Part shown: positions 45,458 to 45,604 of the stretch, one piece after another
Position numbering within the stretch: position 1 is the stretch's first letter
Layout of the letters: every line of letters begins with the position of its first letter
From: an uncultured Actinobacillus sp.
Lineage (GTDB): Bacteria > Pseudomonadota > Gammaproteobacteria > Enterobacterales > Pasteurellaceae
Assembly: GCF_945915845.1 (NCBI RefSeq)
Contig: NZ_CAMEFX010000015.1
Span: 1-45,604 of the forward strand
Reading direction: 5' to 3'
DNA length: 45,604 bases
Notes under the pieces: generated by a model
Seen by the model: the letters and a program-made list of their open reading frames with translations, nothing else
Databases searched by the model: none
What the model was told of the DNA's origin: nothing
Program-made: the position numbers and the translations under genes

Positions 45458-45604
45458 TCAGCTATCTGAAACATTTCTTAAATATCCCAACGTTTCTCTA
45501 TGGCTTTCTGACGATTGTGGAAAACGCACTAAATAATCCTCAATAATCTCAATCACTTTTGCAAGATTTTCACGGAAATTAACCGCTTCTTGTTTGTAAA
45601 ATTG
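45458..45604 (-). CDS. 3' end of an unidentified gene
   Basis: An open frame enters from the right edge and stops at TGA (45460-45458). It gives 48 residues, QFYKQEAVNFRENLAKVIEI and on to the end ETLGYLRNVSDS. The composition (charged, helical) looks like real protein, and a USS terminator lies 139 bases further on. The family is not recognised; the start lies outside the window. Confidence 0.6.
   Translation of the reverse strand, partial: QFYKQEAVNFRENLAKVIEIIEDYLVRFPQSSESHRETLGYLRNVSDS

Overview
The window is about 45.6 kb from a member of the Pasteurellaceae. The best evidence is the uptake signal core AAGTGCGGT (or its complement ACCGCACTT), which is scattered through genes and gaps and often forms inverted pairs. 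This is the Haemophilus influenzae / Pasteurella multocida / Aggregatibacter type, not the Actinobacillus pleuropneumoniae type. Gene content and proteins agree: short Haemophilus-like SucA, RNase II next to FabI, a periplasmic ATP-dependent DNA ligase and a YciU/HI1450-type protein. The species cannot be fixed from sequence alone. Unlike H. influenzae, this strain has a full set of genes for sulfate assimilation.

Layout. 1-5945 (-): N-terminal ~1980 codons of a giant two-partner secretion exoprotein (FhaB/CdiA type), still open at the window edge. 6008-10450: sucA (-) and a divergent SLC13/DASS dicarboxylate:Na+ symporter (+), with one CRP-like site midway between two promoter candidates. 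10536-20254 (-): sbp-cysG-cysH-cysD-cysN-cysJ-cysI, and 20528-23262 (+): cysT-cysW-cysA, diverging from a 93-bp dyad control region. 23473-25907 (+): fdhE, a HAD phosphatase, a DNA-mimic protein and a SirB2-like membrane protein. 26013-29467 (-): an iron/cobalamin-type ABC importer with a Bro-N/DinD-like gene inserted in it. 29907-34605 (+): selenocysteine formate dehydrogenase fdnGHI. 34778-40489: a coiled-coil lipoprotein, periplasmic ligase, gloB, a methyltransferase, ycaO and a NIF3-family gene. 40632-45178: two HigBA-type toxin-antitoxin modules flanking fabI and rnb. A 3' gene fragment lies at the right edge.

How the genes work together. Sbp/CysTWA import sulfate; CysDN make APS. CysH has the iron-sulfur cysteines of APS reductases, and there is no cysC, so APS is probably reduced directly to sulfite. 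CysJI reduce sulfite to sulfide, using siroheme made by CysG. FdnGHI oxidise formate in the periplasm and feed quinone, with FdhE as maturation factor. SucA and the dicarboxylate carrier share a promoter region that looks cAMP-controlled.

The intergenic DNA is rich in repeats. There are USS dyads acting as terminators, two copies of a mosaic nested-dyad element in the cys operon, GTAGGG-type palindromes, a 23-bp TTCGACAGGCTCA element (tandem before fdnG), a 36-bp palindromic repeat, and a 21-bp inverted repeat in the sucA leader. No tRNA, rRNA, CRISPR array or intact insertion sequence was seen.
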